Shown: positions 1 through 9,208 of the stretch, piece by piece
Layout: each line of letters starts with the position of its first letter
Numbering within the stretch: position 1 is the first letter of the stretch
NCBI GenBank assembly: GCA_015143295.1
Contig: CM026557.1
Location: 43,409,965 to 43,473,964 of the forward strand
DNA: 64,000 bases
Reading direction: 5' to 3'
DNA from: Tetracentron sinense
Taxonomy: Eukaryota; Streptophyta; Magnoliopsida; Trochodendrales; Trochodendraceae
Notes under the pieces: generated by a model
What the model saw: the letters and a program-made list of their open reading frames with translations, nothing else
Database searches by the model: none
Told to the model about the DNA's origin: nothing
Translations under genes and position numbers: made by a program

Positions 1-904
1 AGCCACATCAAGCACCTCAAAAAGAAATGGGTATGAGAAACAAGTTGAAAGGCCTTTGAACTCAAGAATGGATGTGCTGATGTCAATCATTCACCTTCAA
101 AATTCGAGCCCCGTTCACACGACACACTATATAGTTGTGTGTGCAATCAAGTCTCGAGGGGGCATTTGTAGGCATGCAAATTTTGATAAGATCAAAATTG
201 CCACATGGCAAGATCTTAGAAGGTGGACCCTATTTAGAGTTAAAATAATATAAAACTCTTTAAAGATAAAGGCTAGCTTTCACCAAATGGGACCCACAAA
301 TTGGATAGACTCCAAATGTAATCCACTAGCCTCACAAGACTTATCAATTCAAATCATGATAAGTCTCTCAAGATGTTGTGTTAAAAGAGGACTTTACCAC
401 TCATAAATTTATAAAAAGGTAGCTCATTCTCTAGTAGAGGGGGATGAAAAATGAGAGAAAAGAGGAGAAGAAGAAAAAAGCCCTGAAGCTCCAAAAATCT
501 CTACCAAAGTCTAAAGTTTTGAAGATCTCGATTAAAGCTTAAAGCTCCATAGATCTCCATCAAAAGTCTAAGCTCCGAAGATCTCGATCAAAGCCGAAAG
601 CTCCGTAGATCTCCATTAAAGCTTGAAGCTCCACAGATCTCCATTAAAGCCAAAGCTCTGAAGATCTCCGTTAAAACCCAAGTACTCCGGCAATATTTTT
701 GACTACAATCTCGAAGTTCAGATCTGAAAATACGCTGTTCTCCAGGCCTCAGATTAAAGGTTTTGTAAAGAGAAGAATCAGAGGTTTCTCTATTTTACAG
801 AGATTAAACCTCAAAGATTTGTATCCTCACCAATATCAATAAAAATATTATTTGTCATACGTTTCTTGTCCTTGATTTTCGGACACGAAATTTGTGTTGA
901 CACA
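1..904 (+). mobile_element. 3' end of an LTR retrotransposon; LTR about 167-904
   Basis: A purine-rich tract (CTCGAGGGGGCATT, from 154) lies directly before TGTAGGCATGC at 167, the usual arrangement of polypurine tract and 3' LTR in plant gypsy elements. The LTR-like block ends near 904 in TGTGTTGACACA, and an AATAAA-like signal with AT-rich sequence lies near 838. The internal part and the other LTR are outside the window, so family and age cannot be set. No reading frame of note remains in 1-166. It could also be a solo LTR with a little flank. Fossil; boundaries are by eye. Confidence 0.6.
485..682 (+). repeat. Degenerate ~27-bp tandem repeat inside the LTR
   Basis: Seven or so imperfect units of the form AAGCTCCAnAGATCTCCATnAAAGCC follow one another. 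They probably arose by replication slippage in the LTR leader. No coding potential. Confidence 0.7.
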
Positions 905-1578
905 AGGTAACAAAAATTTTCTATTACCTCCTTTTTAAAAACAAAAATGAAGGCTTATATAGCGCTAAGGGAGCACATCATTAACCGATGTGGGACGATC
1001 TAAGGTAGAAAGAGTATAACCCTCTTTTTATTTTTCTTTTTTCTTTTTTCTTTTTTTTAAGATGTATTACTCAACACATATCAGGCCAACCACACACATA
1101 GGCCAACACTAAAAGGGCCTGACTCAAAGAGAGAGGGTGGAGCCTTATGCCCAAAATCTAACTCTAGTCTTTCGCAGCAAACTATTTTGCATGTACCCAA
1201 CATTAACCTTGTTTGGTTATTCATAAAGGGCAGTCTTAGCAAACCATGCATTTGACTATGTAAGTCAAATGTCGTGTCCCTGTGTACCTTTTAGCACCTC
1301 TTTAATTATGATTAAGCTTAAAAAAATTAAGGTTAATATTTTTTCTAAAAACTAAGGTTAAATCAAGGTTAGATTGCTTAATCTAGTAGTTAATCTTAAT
1401 CAATGTTAAATAGGGGAGATGGACCAATGAGGACGGTACATTCCACTACATTTTGGAATGTGGCGGTAAGTTAAAAATTTCTCATTCAGAAAATATGTGA
1501 AAACATGATATAATATGAATTAGTCTATGGGTGCCCCAAATACACTCTCAAATATACTTTTTCAATTGGAAAATAATC
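905..1578. other. AT-rich intergenic sequence
   Basis: No gene is visible. There is a pyrimidine tract near 1020-1062 and an AT-rich stretch near 1310-1430 with AAGGTTAA words that recall the palindromic module found at 1579 and elsewhere. Confidence 0.5.
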
Positions 1579-1665
1579 ACCCTTTTAACTCCCTTTAATT
1601 GTGGTTAAGATTCACTCACCCCTAGGGTTCACCCATCTACCCTTGGATTTTAGAAATTAAAAATA
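1579..1665 (+). repeat. Copy of the CCCTTTTAAC...GGTTAAGATTCAC module
   Basis: Reads ACCCTTTTAACTCCC, then a GTGGTTAAGATTCAC block, then an AGGGTTCACCCATCTACC block. The same order of blocks recurs at about ten other places in the window, several times as both arms of a palindrome. It is probably one arm of a MITE-like element. Confidence 0.6.
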
Positions 1666-1837
1666 AAATTATCACAAGGTTATAAAAAACTAACCAGAGT
1701 TAATGATAGACGAAGGGTGGCTTTGTGAGAGAGAGGAGCAATAGTTCACTTATCGTCGTGGTGACTATTGCTCTTTTCAATTCTAAAGAACTAAAATTAG
1801 ATTTGGCTTATCGTATTTTGTCATTTTATAAAGCTAC

Positions 1838-1935
1838 AACAACTCTAATATTGACCCTTAATTAGTTGAATTAAAGGGTAAGGATTCAAGAGTATTTAGG
1901 AATATGCTTACGAGTACCCGTAGACTGACTAAATG
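1838..1935 (+). repeat. Single copy of a dispersed ~75-bp repeat (doubled at 6750-6891)
   Basis: The order CTAATATTGACCCTTAATTA, GAATTAAAGGGT, GATT(C/T)(A/G)A(A/G)AGTAT, then AGTACCCGTAGACT resembles the tandemly doubled unit near 6.8 kb. It is a diverged member of an unnamed repeat. Confidence 0.5.
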
Positions 1936-1947
1936 TAATATCTCTCG

Positions 1948-2110
1948 ATGTATATACAAGTGGATGACACGTGGGATCCACGTGAGAGAGAGGAAGGGGA
2001 GAGAGACTGGGAAGAGGGAACCTAGGAAAGGCATTTTGGGAAAAAATTCAAGAAATTTTTTGGGTATAGAATATTGAGGGTCAATTTTGATTTTAAAAAA
2101 AATGTGAGGG
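1948..2110 (-). mobile_element. Helitron-like 3' terminus, reverse strand
   Basis: On the reverse strand the sequence runs through CCCAAAATGCC and a CCCTCTTCCC / CTCTCTCACGTG pyrimidine stretch into a hairpin (CACGTGG, loop, CCACGTG at 1969-1984), then CATCCACTTG. It matches the forward block ending at 3042 in order and spacing. The terminal CTTG departs from the CTRR expected of Helitrons, so this copy is diverged. Confidence 0.45.
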
Positions 2111-2330
2111 AATTACAATATTAGTAAATATATGGAAATGTGTAGTTCTAAAATTACAAATAGATTCAATCAATGTTTTGAACAGGGGCATTCTCTTTAT
2201 ATTAGTAAAGATATATATAGGGAGAAATACTAATGACTCGTGTTCATCGAAGCTTGTAATGAGTGGTCACTCTATAAATATGACACGTGGCATATTTTTT
2301 TGAATCCGACCGTTGGATGTTTAATTGAAC

Positions 2331-2817
2331 TAAAAATTTTAGGGGCATTTTGGGTATAGCAAAGAAAGGGGTCGGGCGGGGCTTGGCGAAATGTTATTTT
2401 TTCAAATCGTTTTGCCAAGAGAGCGAGGAGTCTGGTTAGGCCACTGAGGTCACCATGTGTCCCTTTTAACACTCCTTAACTGTGATTAAAATTCACCAAC
2501 CTTGAAGTTCACCCACTTATCATTGGTTTTTTAGAAAAATAAATATTGATTTTTTTAAACCTTAATTAAAATTCAATATCGCATATGGTTAAAAAAAATT
2601 CATATATTTTTTTCTAAAAAACAAAGGATAAGTGGGTGAACTTCAAGGTTGGTGAATTTTAATCACAGTTAAGGAGTGTTAAAAGGGACACATGGTGACC
2701 TCAATGGCCTAACCAAACTCCTCGCTCTCTTGGTAAAACGATATGAAAAAAGAACATTTCGCCAAGCCCCGCCCGACCCCTTTCTTTGCTATACGTAAAA
2801 TGCCCCTAAATTTTTTT
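2331..2817. mobile_element. Foldback (palindromic) MITE, ~487 bp
   Basis: The left arm (about 2331-2565) and right arm (about 2598-2817) are near-perfect reverse complements. Outermost are AGGGGCATTTTGGGTATAGC and its complement, then GGGGTCGGGCGGGGCTTGG, and inside them a CCCTTTTAACACTCC module. About 35 bp of AT-rich sequence separates the arms. There is no transposase, and no certain target duplication was found. Confidence 0.8.
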
Positions 2818-3044
2818 GAGTCTTAAAATGTTGATGCTTCATATTTCTATAACCAACGTGTTATTCACAATTGTTTTCATAGGGGTATCTATCTGGATAG
2901 AGGATATCCAAAATGTCCCTCAAGTTTCTATATTCAAAATATTCCTTAATTTTTTTTTACAAATGCCGTCACTAGGATCCCTCTTCCCAGTTTCTTTCCC
3001 CTCCCCCTCTCTCTCACGTGCATCGCACGTGCCACCCACTAGTG
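2818..3044 (+). mobile_element. Helitron-like 3' terminus, forward strand
   Basis: A hairpin with a 7-bp stem (CACGTGC / GCACGTG, loop ATC, 3015-3031) is followed after a short spacer by CTAG at 3039-3042 and a T. Hairpin, ~10-nt spacer and CTRR is the textbook Helitron 3' end. A pyrimidine-rich stretch (CCCCTCCCCCTCTCTCTC) precedes it. No TC start or Rep/helicase gene is visible, so at most this is a non-autonomous copy. Confidence 0.55.
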
Positions 3045-3611
3045 TATATAATGAGGATAGGTGTGTTCAAAACGTTGATTGAAGAATTGTTAATCTCGAA
3101 ACTATCATTTCCTTGGTTCAGAAGCTGATTTGATTTTAATTAATTCCAAAGTTACCTCTACACATATGGGTTAAATTTTGGTTAATTTCAAAACTGTCCA
3201 TACACATATGGGTTGAATTTTAGTAAATTTCAAAACTACCCTTACACATATGAGTTTAAAATATTGACTAAGTTTTATTAATTTCAAAACTACACTATAC
3301 TTCAGCTTTTATTAATATAAAAGACTTTTTTACCAAAACATATGGGGACTTAAAAATCAATTGAAATTTAATATAATCTTAAAACTATCATTTATTTTTA
3401 CTATTACAACGCAAGAGGCAGCCGTAGATGATTTTTCCGAAATTCCCATACTACCCTTATATAAAAATGAAACTTTGATTTAATGTTTGCTTTATTTCCT
3501 TAAACTACCCCTTGCCTTTGATTTAATTTTGAAACTACCCTTGCTCATCTATCTATTTTGAATCACAGCCAATCGCGATTGAAATCAGGGAGAGTTCAAT
3601 CGCACCTTCGG

Positions 3612-3693
3612 GGTTAACACGTGACCCTTTTAACTCCTATTAACTATGGTTAACTCCTTCCCTTGCTCTTACGTGCATCGCACGTGCCACTAG
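3612..3693 (+). repeat. Palindromic-module copy followed by a second Helitron-like end
   Basis: ACACGTGACCCTTTTAACTCC at about 3616 is a copy of the dispersed module. It is followed by ACGTGCATCGCACGT (3671-3685) and GCCACTAG (to 3693), a second copy of the hairpin plus CTAG end seen at 3015-3042, with a shorter spacer. Confidence 0.5.
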
Positions 3694-3829
3694 CGAGTTC
3701 AATCACACCCGCGGGTTAAAAGCAATGTTTTCTTAACTGGACTGGCCATCGAACTGGCTGGGTGACCAATTCTCGGTTCGATCGGTCTAGTTGGATGATG
3801 TCCTTTTATTATAATTTTTTTTTCGTAAC

Positions 3830-4232
3830 TCGAATGTTCTTAAAGTTTTTTTTTTTCTTCTCAAAATATCCTTAAGTAAGGTTTCTATATCTAAAATGAC
3901 TTCAAATTTTTTCATATAGTCAGAATGTCCTTAAGTCAAATTTGATACCTAAAATGCCTCTCACAAATTTTTTAACCCAAAATACTCCTCGAGTTTGCCC
4001 ATATTTCATTTTCTCTATTTCGTCAATGTCCTTCGATTTTCTGTATACCCAAAATGCCCTCAAATTTGTATACCCAAAATGCCTCTAATGTTTTTTGGTT
4101 CTCAAAATGTCCATACGTTATGTTTTTATACCCAATGTGTCTTTCATAATTTTTTAACACAAAATGTCCCTCAAAATTTTATACCCAAAAAATTCTTAAT
4201 TTTTTTTCCAAAATACCCCTCACTAGGGTCCC
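3830..4232 (+). repeat. Degenerate ~28-32-bp tandem repeat, CCAAAATGCCC type
   Basis: About ten to twelve imperfect units of the form ATAnCCAAAATGTCCCTCAAATTTT follow one another, and the block ends in the same CACTAGGGTCCCTCT pyrimidine stretch that precedes the Helitron-like end at 3 kb. A 151-codon open frame across it (3995-4450) has a repetitive I/F/P-rich translation and is a by-product of the repeat. Confidence 0.7.
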
Positions 4233-5580
4233 TCTACCCTATCTCTCTCCCCCTCCCCTATTATCTCCTCTACCAAACATTGATAAGAGGTTTGGATAAG
4301 CTTAAGTCCATTCAAAAAAATTTACCTATTTTTATAATCTGTTTCATCGATTCTTTCATTTTCTTCTCTTCTCTATTATTTATTTCACTCTTTACTATTA
4401 TTTATTTCACTCTTCACATGGATCATTCTCATCTATTACATAATCTATAAGTGTATGTTAGGATTGGGGTCACTGAAGAAGTGAGTTGATGATGGATTAG
4501 TGGCTGTCCTACAAAAAATTATATTTTGAACTTATGATTAGTAAAGACAGGGCTTTCTTAAATCACTTTTATTTTATAATGTTAGTTTATAGAGATCCAA
4601 ATTGATGAATTTTTCTCATAGTGGAGATGAAGCAAATAGTCGGGATTGCTAAAAGCCTAGTGCGTGATTTTGAAACTTGCATCATTAGCCACGTTTGGTG
4701 TGAATCTAATTGAACAGCTGACTCCCTTGTTAAGTTGTGCCTACATATATAGGCCCAAAAAGGTGTATGCTAGATTGTAATAGTGTCTCTTTTTTAAATA
4801 TATTTGGTAGGGGTTTGCCTAACCCCATCTTACCATGAAAAAAATATAGTTGAGATCGCTATTTTAAAATAGTGATTGGATATGAATAAATAATAAGTGA
4901 TTTATGTATATTCATCACTATAATAAATAACAATAAATTGATGGAAACTAGCAATCCAAAAGGCAATTCTCTTATCAAATATTGATAACTAGTGAGTGAT
5001 AGACCGTTATTTTCACGGGCGATCAAGTAGCTACAAAATAGTGGCTTGCAACTAGTATTAATGGAGTGATCACTATTTATCCACATTCAATAAGAAAACA
5101 TATTTTATGAATCACTAATTTTCAGTTGTCGATTGTCATTTTTACGGGCGATCAAATAATGGTTATTTGCTATTATTAGGGAAATAATGAATTTTTCTGT
5201 TTGGCGACACTTAAAGAAGGTTAAAGCAAAAAAAAACATGATTATTGAACGGCTATCCTACTGTGTAAAAAAGTTGGGACTACCCCCCGTAAAAATCCCA
5301 TTAAATAAACAGATAAACCATGACCAACAAGTGGGATGTTTAGTAATGGTCACGGGTTTGTATATCATTATTTTGTAAATACACGAGGTTTTAATTGGTC
5401 AGCAAGAAACATAAGGAGAGAGGAGAAACAAAATTTTAATTCCTTAAAAAAAAAAAAAACTTTTTGGGTATTTTAAAATTTAAGAATTTATGTAATTATT
5501 ATTTTATTATATTTTTACATTTATTATGTTTTACGTACTGCAGTAGCATGAGATTTGTTGCAACTTTTTTCATGCCACCT
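4233..5580. other. Intergenic, AT-rich, no gene seen
   Basis: No gene recognised. Around 4850-5190 two short blocks reading TTTnACGGGCGATCAA (near 5012 and 5141) with flanking AGTGAT words repeat about 130 bp apart, which suggests a remnant of an unknown element. A run of A lies at 5444-5458. Confidence 0.45.
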
Positions 5581-5583
5581 TTA

Positions 5584-5730
5584 TGCTCCGTTTTTTTCGA
5601 AGTAAAATAGAGGAAAACAAATGAATTTCACGGAAAATATCAGTTGTCCTAAAGAAAGTACACTTGAAAAATGATATTTTCCGTGGAATTCATTTGTTTT
5701 TCCCTATTTTACCTCAAAACAAACGGAGCA
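5584..5730. mobile_element. Tourist-like MITE (PIF/Harbinger type), 147 bp
   Basis: The ends TGCTCCGTTTnTTTnGA and its complement fold over almost the whole element (left arm to about 5642, right arm from about 5670). It is flanked on both sides by TTA (5581-5583 and 5731-5733), the 3-bp target duplication expected of PIF/Harbinger elements. It has no coding capacity. Confidence 0.8.
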
Positions 5731-5965
5731 TTAGTCTCGATTGGAATCATAACCATCTACGTGATTTTTTTTAATTTTTTTTCTTCTTAACATGTTGAAT
5801 GGGTAGCATCAACAAGTGTTACTACAATCGAAAATGTCTAGCTAGTAATCCTATTATGTTTTAATGCAAACCAAACTACCAAAGTAGACTTCAATGAGAG
5901 ACAATATAAGAAAAGAGGAAAAATCCTGATCAACCACCCTTTCACCCTTGGTCCAAATAAATATA

Positions 5966-6688
5966 GGGTGGTGCTACATGCACCTCATCAATTACTGATA
6001 TACACCACTCTTACAAAACACCGTTGAAACACCAAAAATTTAAATTTAAATGACAAGAAAGCCATCATCCCCTTAAACCCATCTTTTACTTTTCTCTAAT
6101 GACATAAAAGAAAAAGATTGTATTTTAAAGGAGGGATTGATGGATAAGTTTTTAGTGATGGGTCCTACTAGGAATTGAAGTAGGCCATCACACAGTGGAA
6201 GCCGATGAGGCCAACGGCACCGGTGATGAGAAATGGGTCTTCAATGGGTGGAGGTAATGGTGGACTTGTTTCTCCCAGGCGGCTCTGGAGCCATAGAAGG
6301 TGAACACAAGGGAGTTTGGTGGTGGTGGAGGGCGTGGTAGGGATTATCGGAAATGAGGGGGGGGGGGGAATTGAGGAAACTGGTGTACCTGTCGTAGTGC
6401 TCGAGCTTGGAGGTTTGCTCGTGTTTGGGGAGATGCCCTTGAAGAAAATCAAGGGTTTTATTTCATAGCCGAGGTAGCGACAAAGAAGGCCGAAGAAAGA
6501 GATCGTACAGTCATATGAGAAGTCATATGAGAGAGGATTTGCATAATTTTTTTTTTCTTTTGTTGGTGAGGAAGAAGAGGAGAGAGAAAGGGCTTTTTAG
6601 TCCTTCTATTTTCTTTTTTGTGGTTTCGATCGAAATTTTTATAGGTTGGTGTATTTCAATAAATAATAGAGTGCTTGTAGCACCATCC
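5966..6688. mobile_element. Non-autonomous hAT-type element with gene cargo, 723 bp
   Basis: The termini are GGGTGGTGCTAC and, at the right end, GTAGCACCATCC. They are flanked by TAAATATA (5958-5965) and TAAATTTA (6689-6696), an 8-bp target duplication with one mismatch. The first ~75 bp (GCACCTC, ATTACTGATATACACCA, TGAAACNCC) match the start of the element at 42515-43591, but the interiors are unrelated. No transposase. The interior carries the gene piece listed next. Confidence 0.75.
6168..6460 (-). pseudogene. Captured fragment resembling UDP-glucuronate 4-epimerase (GAE)
   Basis: On the reverse strand one frame gives PFLITGAVGLIGFH, which fits the NAD-binding Rossmann start of plant GAE proteins (VTGA-GFVG-H). 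Just upstream a neighbouring frame gives WEKQV, which fits the conserved WEK-V before that Rossmann start, at about the right distance. The two pieces are in different frames and there is no complete gene, so this is a broken, captured fragment within the hAT-type element. GAE makes UDP-galacturonate for pectin; this piece cannot. A chance GxxGxxG match is the alternative. Confidence 0.5.
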
Positions 6689-6749
6689 TAAATTTACAAA
6701 TCAATTTAAAGTAAAGAATCAATTTTGTCTTTTTCTAAAATAACACAAT

Positions 6750-6891
6750 TATAATATTAACTCTTAATTATTTGAATTAAAGGGTTATGATTTGAAAGTA
6801 TATTTAGAAGTACTCATAGTTCTAATATTAACTCTTAATTATTTGAATTAAAGGGTTATGATTTGAAAGTATACTTAGAAATACTCATGGA
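6750..6891 (+). repeat. Direct tandem duplication, 2 x 71 bp
   Basis: The block TAATATTAACTCTTAATTA...GTACTCATAG occurs at about 6750-6820 and again at 6821-6891 with few differences. A related single copy lies at 1838-1935. Confidence 0.8.
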
Positions 6892-7474
6892 CTCTTAAGT
6901 GAATGACCACAAATACTAGGAGCATGTTTTAAGATCGGGTCAGAGTAGTCCACAGACCAAAACCAAATTGCAATTGCAACTCCAACCAGAGATTCAATAG
7001 TCTTGTTTTGGACAAACCTTTTTTGAGAAGAGAAGGGATCTTCTAAAAGAACTTACAATAAAAAGTAAAGAGCTTATTTGAAAATTATGTATAACCTTAA
7101 TAGACTTTAGATTGTTAAGTTCAAGGTTAATTGCGTGTCTACATTTTAGAGATTTTTGAGGTAAAAACCTTTACTTTAAAAAGTAGTAAATAAGTTCTTT
7201 TTAGATTAGTGTTACCAAACACCACATAATTCTTAGATTCACACACTTGAGAAGTTTACTTTTAAACCAGCATTCTTTACGAAATTGTGCCTCAATATAA
7301 GTGCATAAGTGTGTGGTGTGCAAAAGTTTTTTATTTTGTTTGAGTAATCAAACACGGCTAGGCTGCAACCCTAACTAAGGTTGGCTAGAAGGTTAGAGAG
7401 CTGACCACGCTAAATATGGTGGACCTATCAAGAATCACACCTTCACTAAAAAGGAATGGAACCCCACAAGGAGA
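6892..7474. other. Intergenic, no gene seen
   Basis: AT-rich sequence with no convincing reading frame, RNA gene or repeat end. Confidence 0.5.
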
Positions 7475-7482
7475 TATACACA

Positions 7483-7764
7483 TAGGGGTGTCAATGGGCC
7501 GGGTTCGGCCAGGCCCCAACTAGGCCCGATTAGTAAACGGGTCCTGCCAACTCACTTAGTAATTGGGCTGGTCCATCTAAAAAATTATGTGCAATTTTTT
7601 GCCTATAAACTAAAAGACTTGAATAGGGCCGGGTTAGTCAGGCTAAGCCCGGTTAAAAGACTAACCAAAACGGGCCATGAGCTTTAGACTTCAAGCCCAA
7701 GCCAATTAATAATCGGGCCGGGCCGGGTGGGCTAACGGGCTGGTCCATCCCATCGACACCCCTG
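7483..7764. mobile_element. Non-autonomous hAT element, 282 bp
   Basis: The ends are TAGGGGTGTCAATGGG and, at the right, CCCATCGACACCCCTG. A perfect 8-bp target duplication TATACACA flanks it (7475-7482 and 7765-7772). Near both ends GGGCCGGG / GGCCCG words are repeated. It lies about 330 bp upstream of the CWC22 start codon, so it sits in or beside the promoter. Confidence 0.85.
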
Positions 7765-7772
7765 TATACACA

Positions 7773-8098
7773 CACAGCCACTACACAAGTCAGTCGGTGT
7801 GCAAAAGTTGTCGACTTCTATGGACTTCTCACTTGTGTAGAGCCAAAGCCCAAAGGCCAAATTATTCAGTTTATCATGTACAACCGAAAAGTTTATGCCC
7901 GGTAAAATCTCAACCTGGAACCCTAGATTTATTCTATTATCTCTGTGTTTCGTAATACATTCCAATTCTCCTCTCATTCGCCTCGTCTTTAATGTAATTT
8001 CTATCGTAGTCTGTTCTGTTCATAAATTTTTCTTATCATTCTCAAAATTTGCGGAGATTCGATTTTCAAATTAGAGTAAGTTAGGGTTTTCAGTCGAC
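7773..8098 (+). promoter_or_regulatory. Promoter-proximal region and 5' leader of CWC22
   Basis: An AACCCTAG telo-box at 7919-7926 and its complement TAGGGTTT at 8082-8089, just before the start codon at 8099, are visible. Telo-boxes near the transcription start are common in plant genes for translation and RNA-processing machinery. The transcription start cannot be placed from sequence, and no clear TATA box was chosen. Confidence 0.5.
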
Positions 8099-9208
8099 AT
8101 GGTGAGTAAGTACAGTAGAGATTCGAGCGATGATGATGTCGAGAAGGAAGAGAGGGCCAAATCTCATCGCCACAGCAGCAAGAAGGATTCCAGATCAGAT
8201 ACTCGTCGTGACCGCAGGGGCGAACGAAATTCGCCGGAATCCGGCGAAATTATTGAGACCAGATCGAAGAATAGAATCGAGAGGCATGTCGAACCCACCG
8301 TCGACGACGGTGAAATTCGGAACGGTGAGGATAGGGCAAGAGCTGAAGAGGATTATTCTAGGGTTACAGATCATAGGCCACGGGATGATCATCGAAAGAG
8401 TAGGGACTCTCGCCGAAGTTCCGATGAAAATGAGAAGTTAGTGGATAGAAAAAGGGATAGGCGAGAAAGGGAGAGAAGTCATCGACATGAAAATGGACAT
8501 AGACGGCAAGAAGCCGTGAAAGGTCGCAGAGAGAGGGACTGGCGTCCACGTGAGGATTCAGAGGACAGGGATGATGGGGAAGGGCACAAAAAACCAGAGA
8601 GAGAAAGAGATAGGAGAGGAGATGATAGGCATAATAGGCGAAGAAGCGGACATGACAATGATGATGATAAAGAGAGGAGAGAAAGGGACGAGAATGAACG
8701 TCGACAGGATCATGGGCATTCCGTGCAAAAGGGTGTAAAGGAAGTAAGCCGTAAAGGGGGAGATAGTACGGAACTCGAGGATTTGAAATCTCAAAGGCTG
8801 CCAGATAACAACATGAATGGCGATGCAGCGAAATTGGGGAGGAGCGGAGGAGTTTACATTCCTCCATTCAAATTGGCCCAAATGATGAAAGAAGTTGAAG
8901 ATAAAAGTAGTGTTGAGTACCAGCGGTTGACATGGGATGCTCTTCGGAAAAGTATAAATGGACTGGTCAACAAGGTTAATGCAACTAATATAAAGAATAT
9001 AATCCCAGAGCTCTTTGCAGAGAATCTGATTCGGGGAAGGGGTCTCTTTTGCCGGTCGTGCATGAAGTCGCAGATGGCTTCTCCTGGTTTTACGGACGTG
9101 TTTGCAGGATTGGTTGCTGTTGTCAACACCAAGTTTCCTGAAGTGGGCGATCTTCTATTGAGAAGGATTGTTCTGCAGCTCAAGCGAGCATATAAGCGAA
9201 ATGACAAG
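8099..9208 (+). CDS. CWC22: CWC22 exon 1
   Basis: 370 codons: the RS-like tail plus the first part of MIF4G, ending KRNDK before the donor AAG|GTAAAC. Reverse-strand open frames here are shadows of this low-complexity coding sequence. Confidence 0.95.

Noticed and set aside
3995-4450. 151-codon open frame
   Set aside because: Its translation repeats the CCAAAATGCCC tandem unit; no domain and no start context.
8364-8881. Reverse-strand open frames of 107-167 codons opposite CWC22 exon 1
   Set aside because: They are the complement of the low-complexity RS-like coding sequence and match no known protein.
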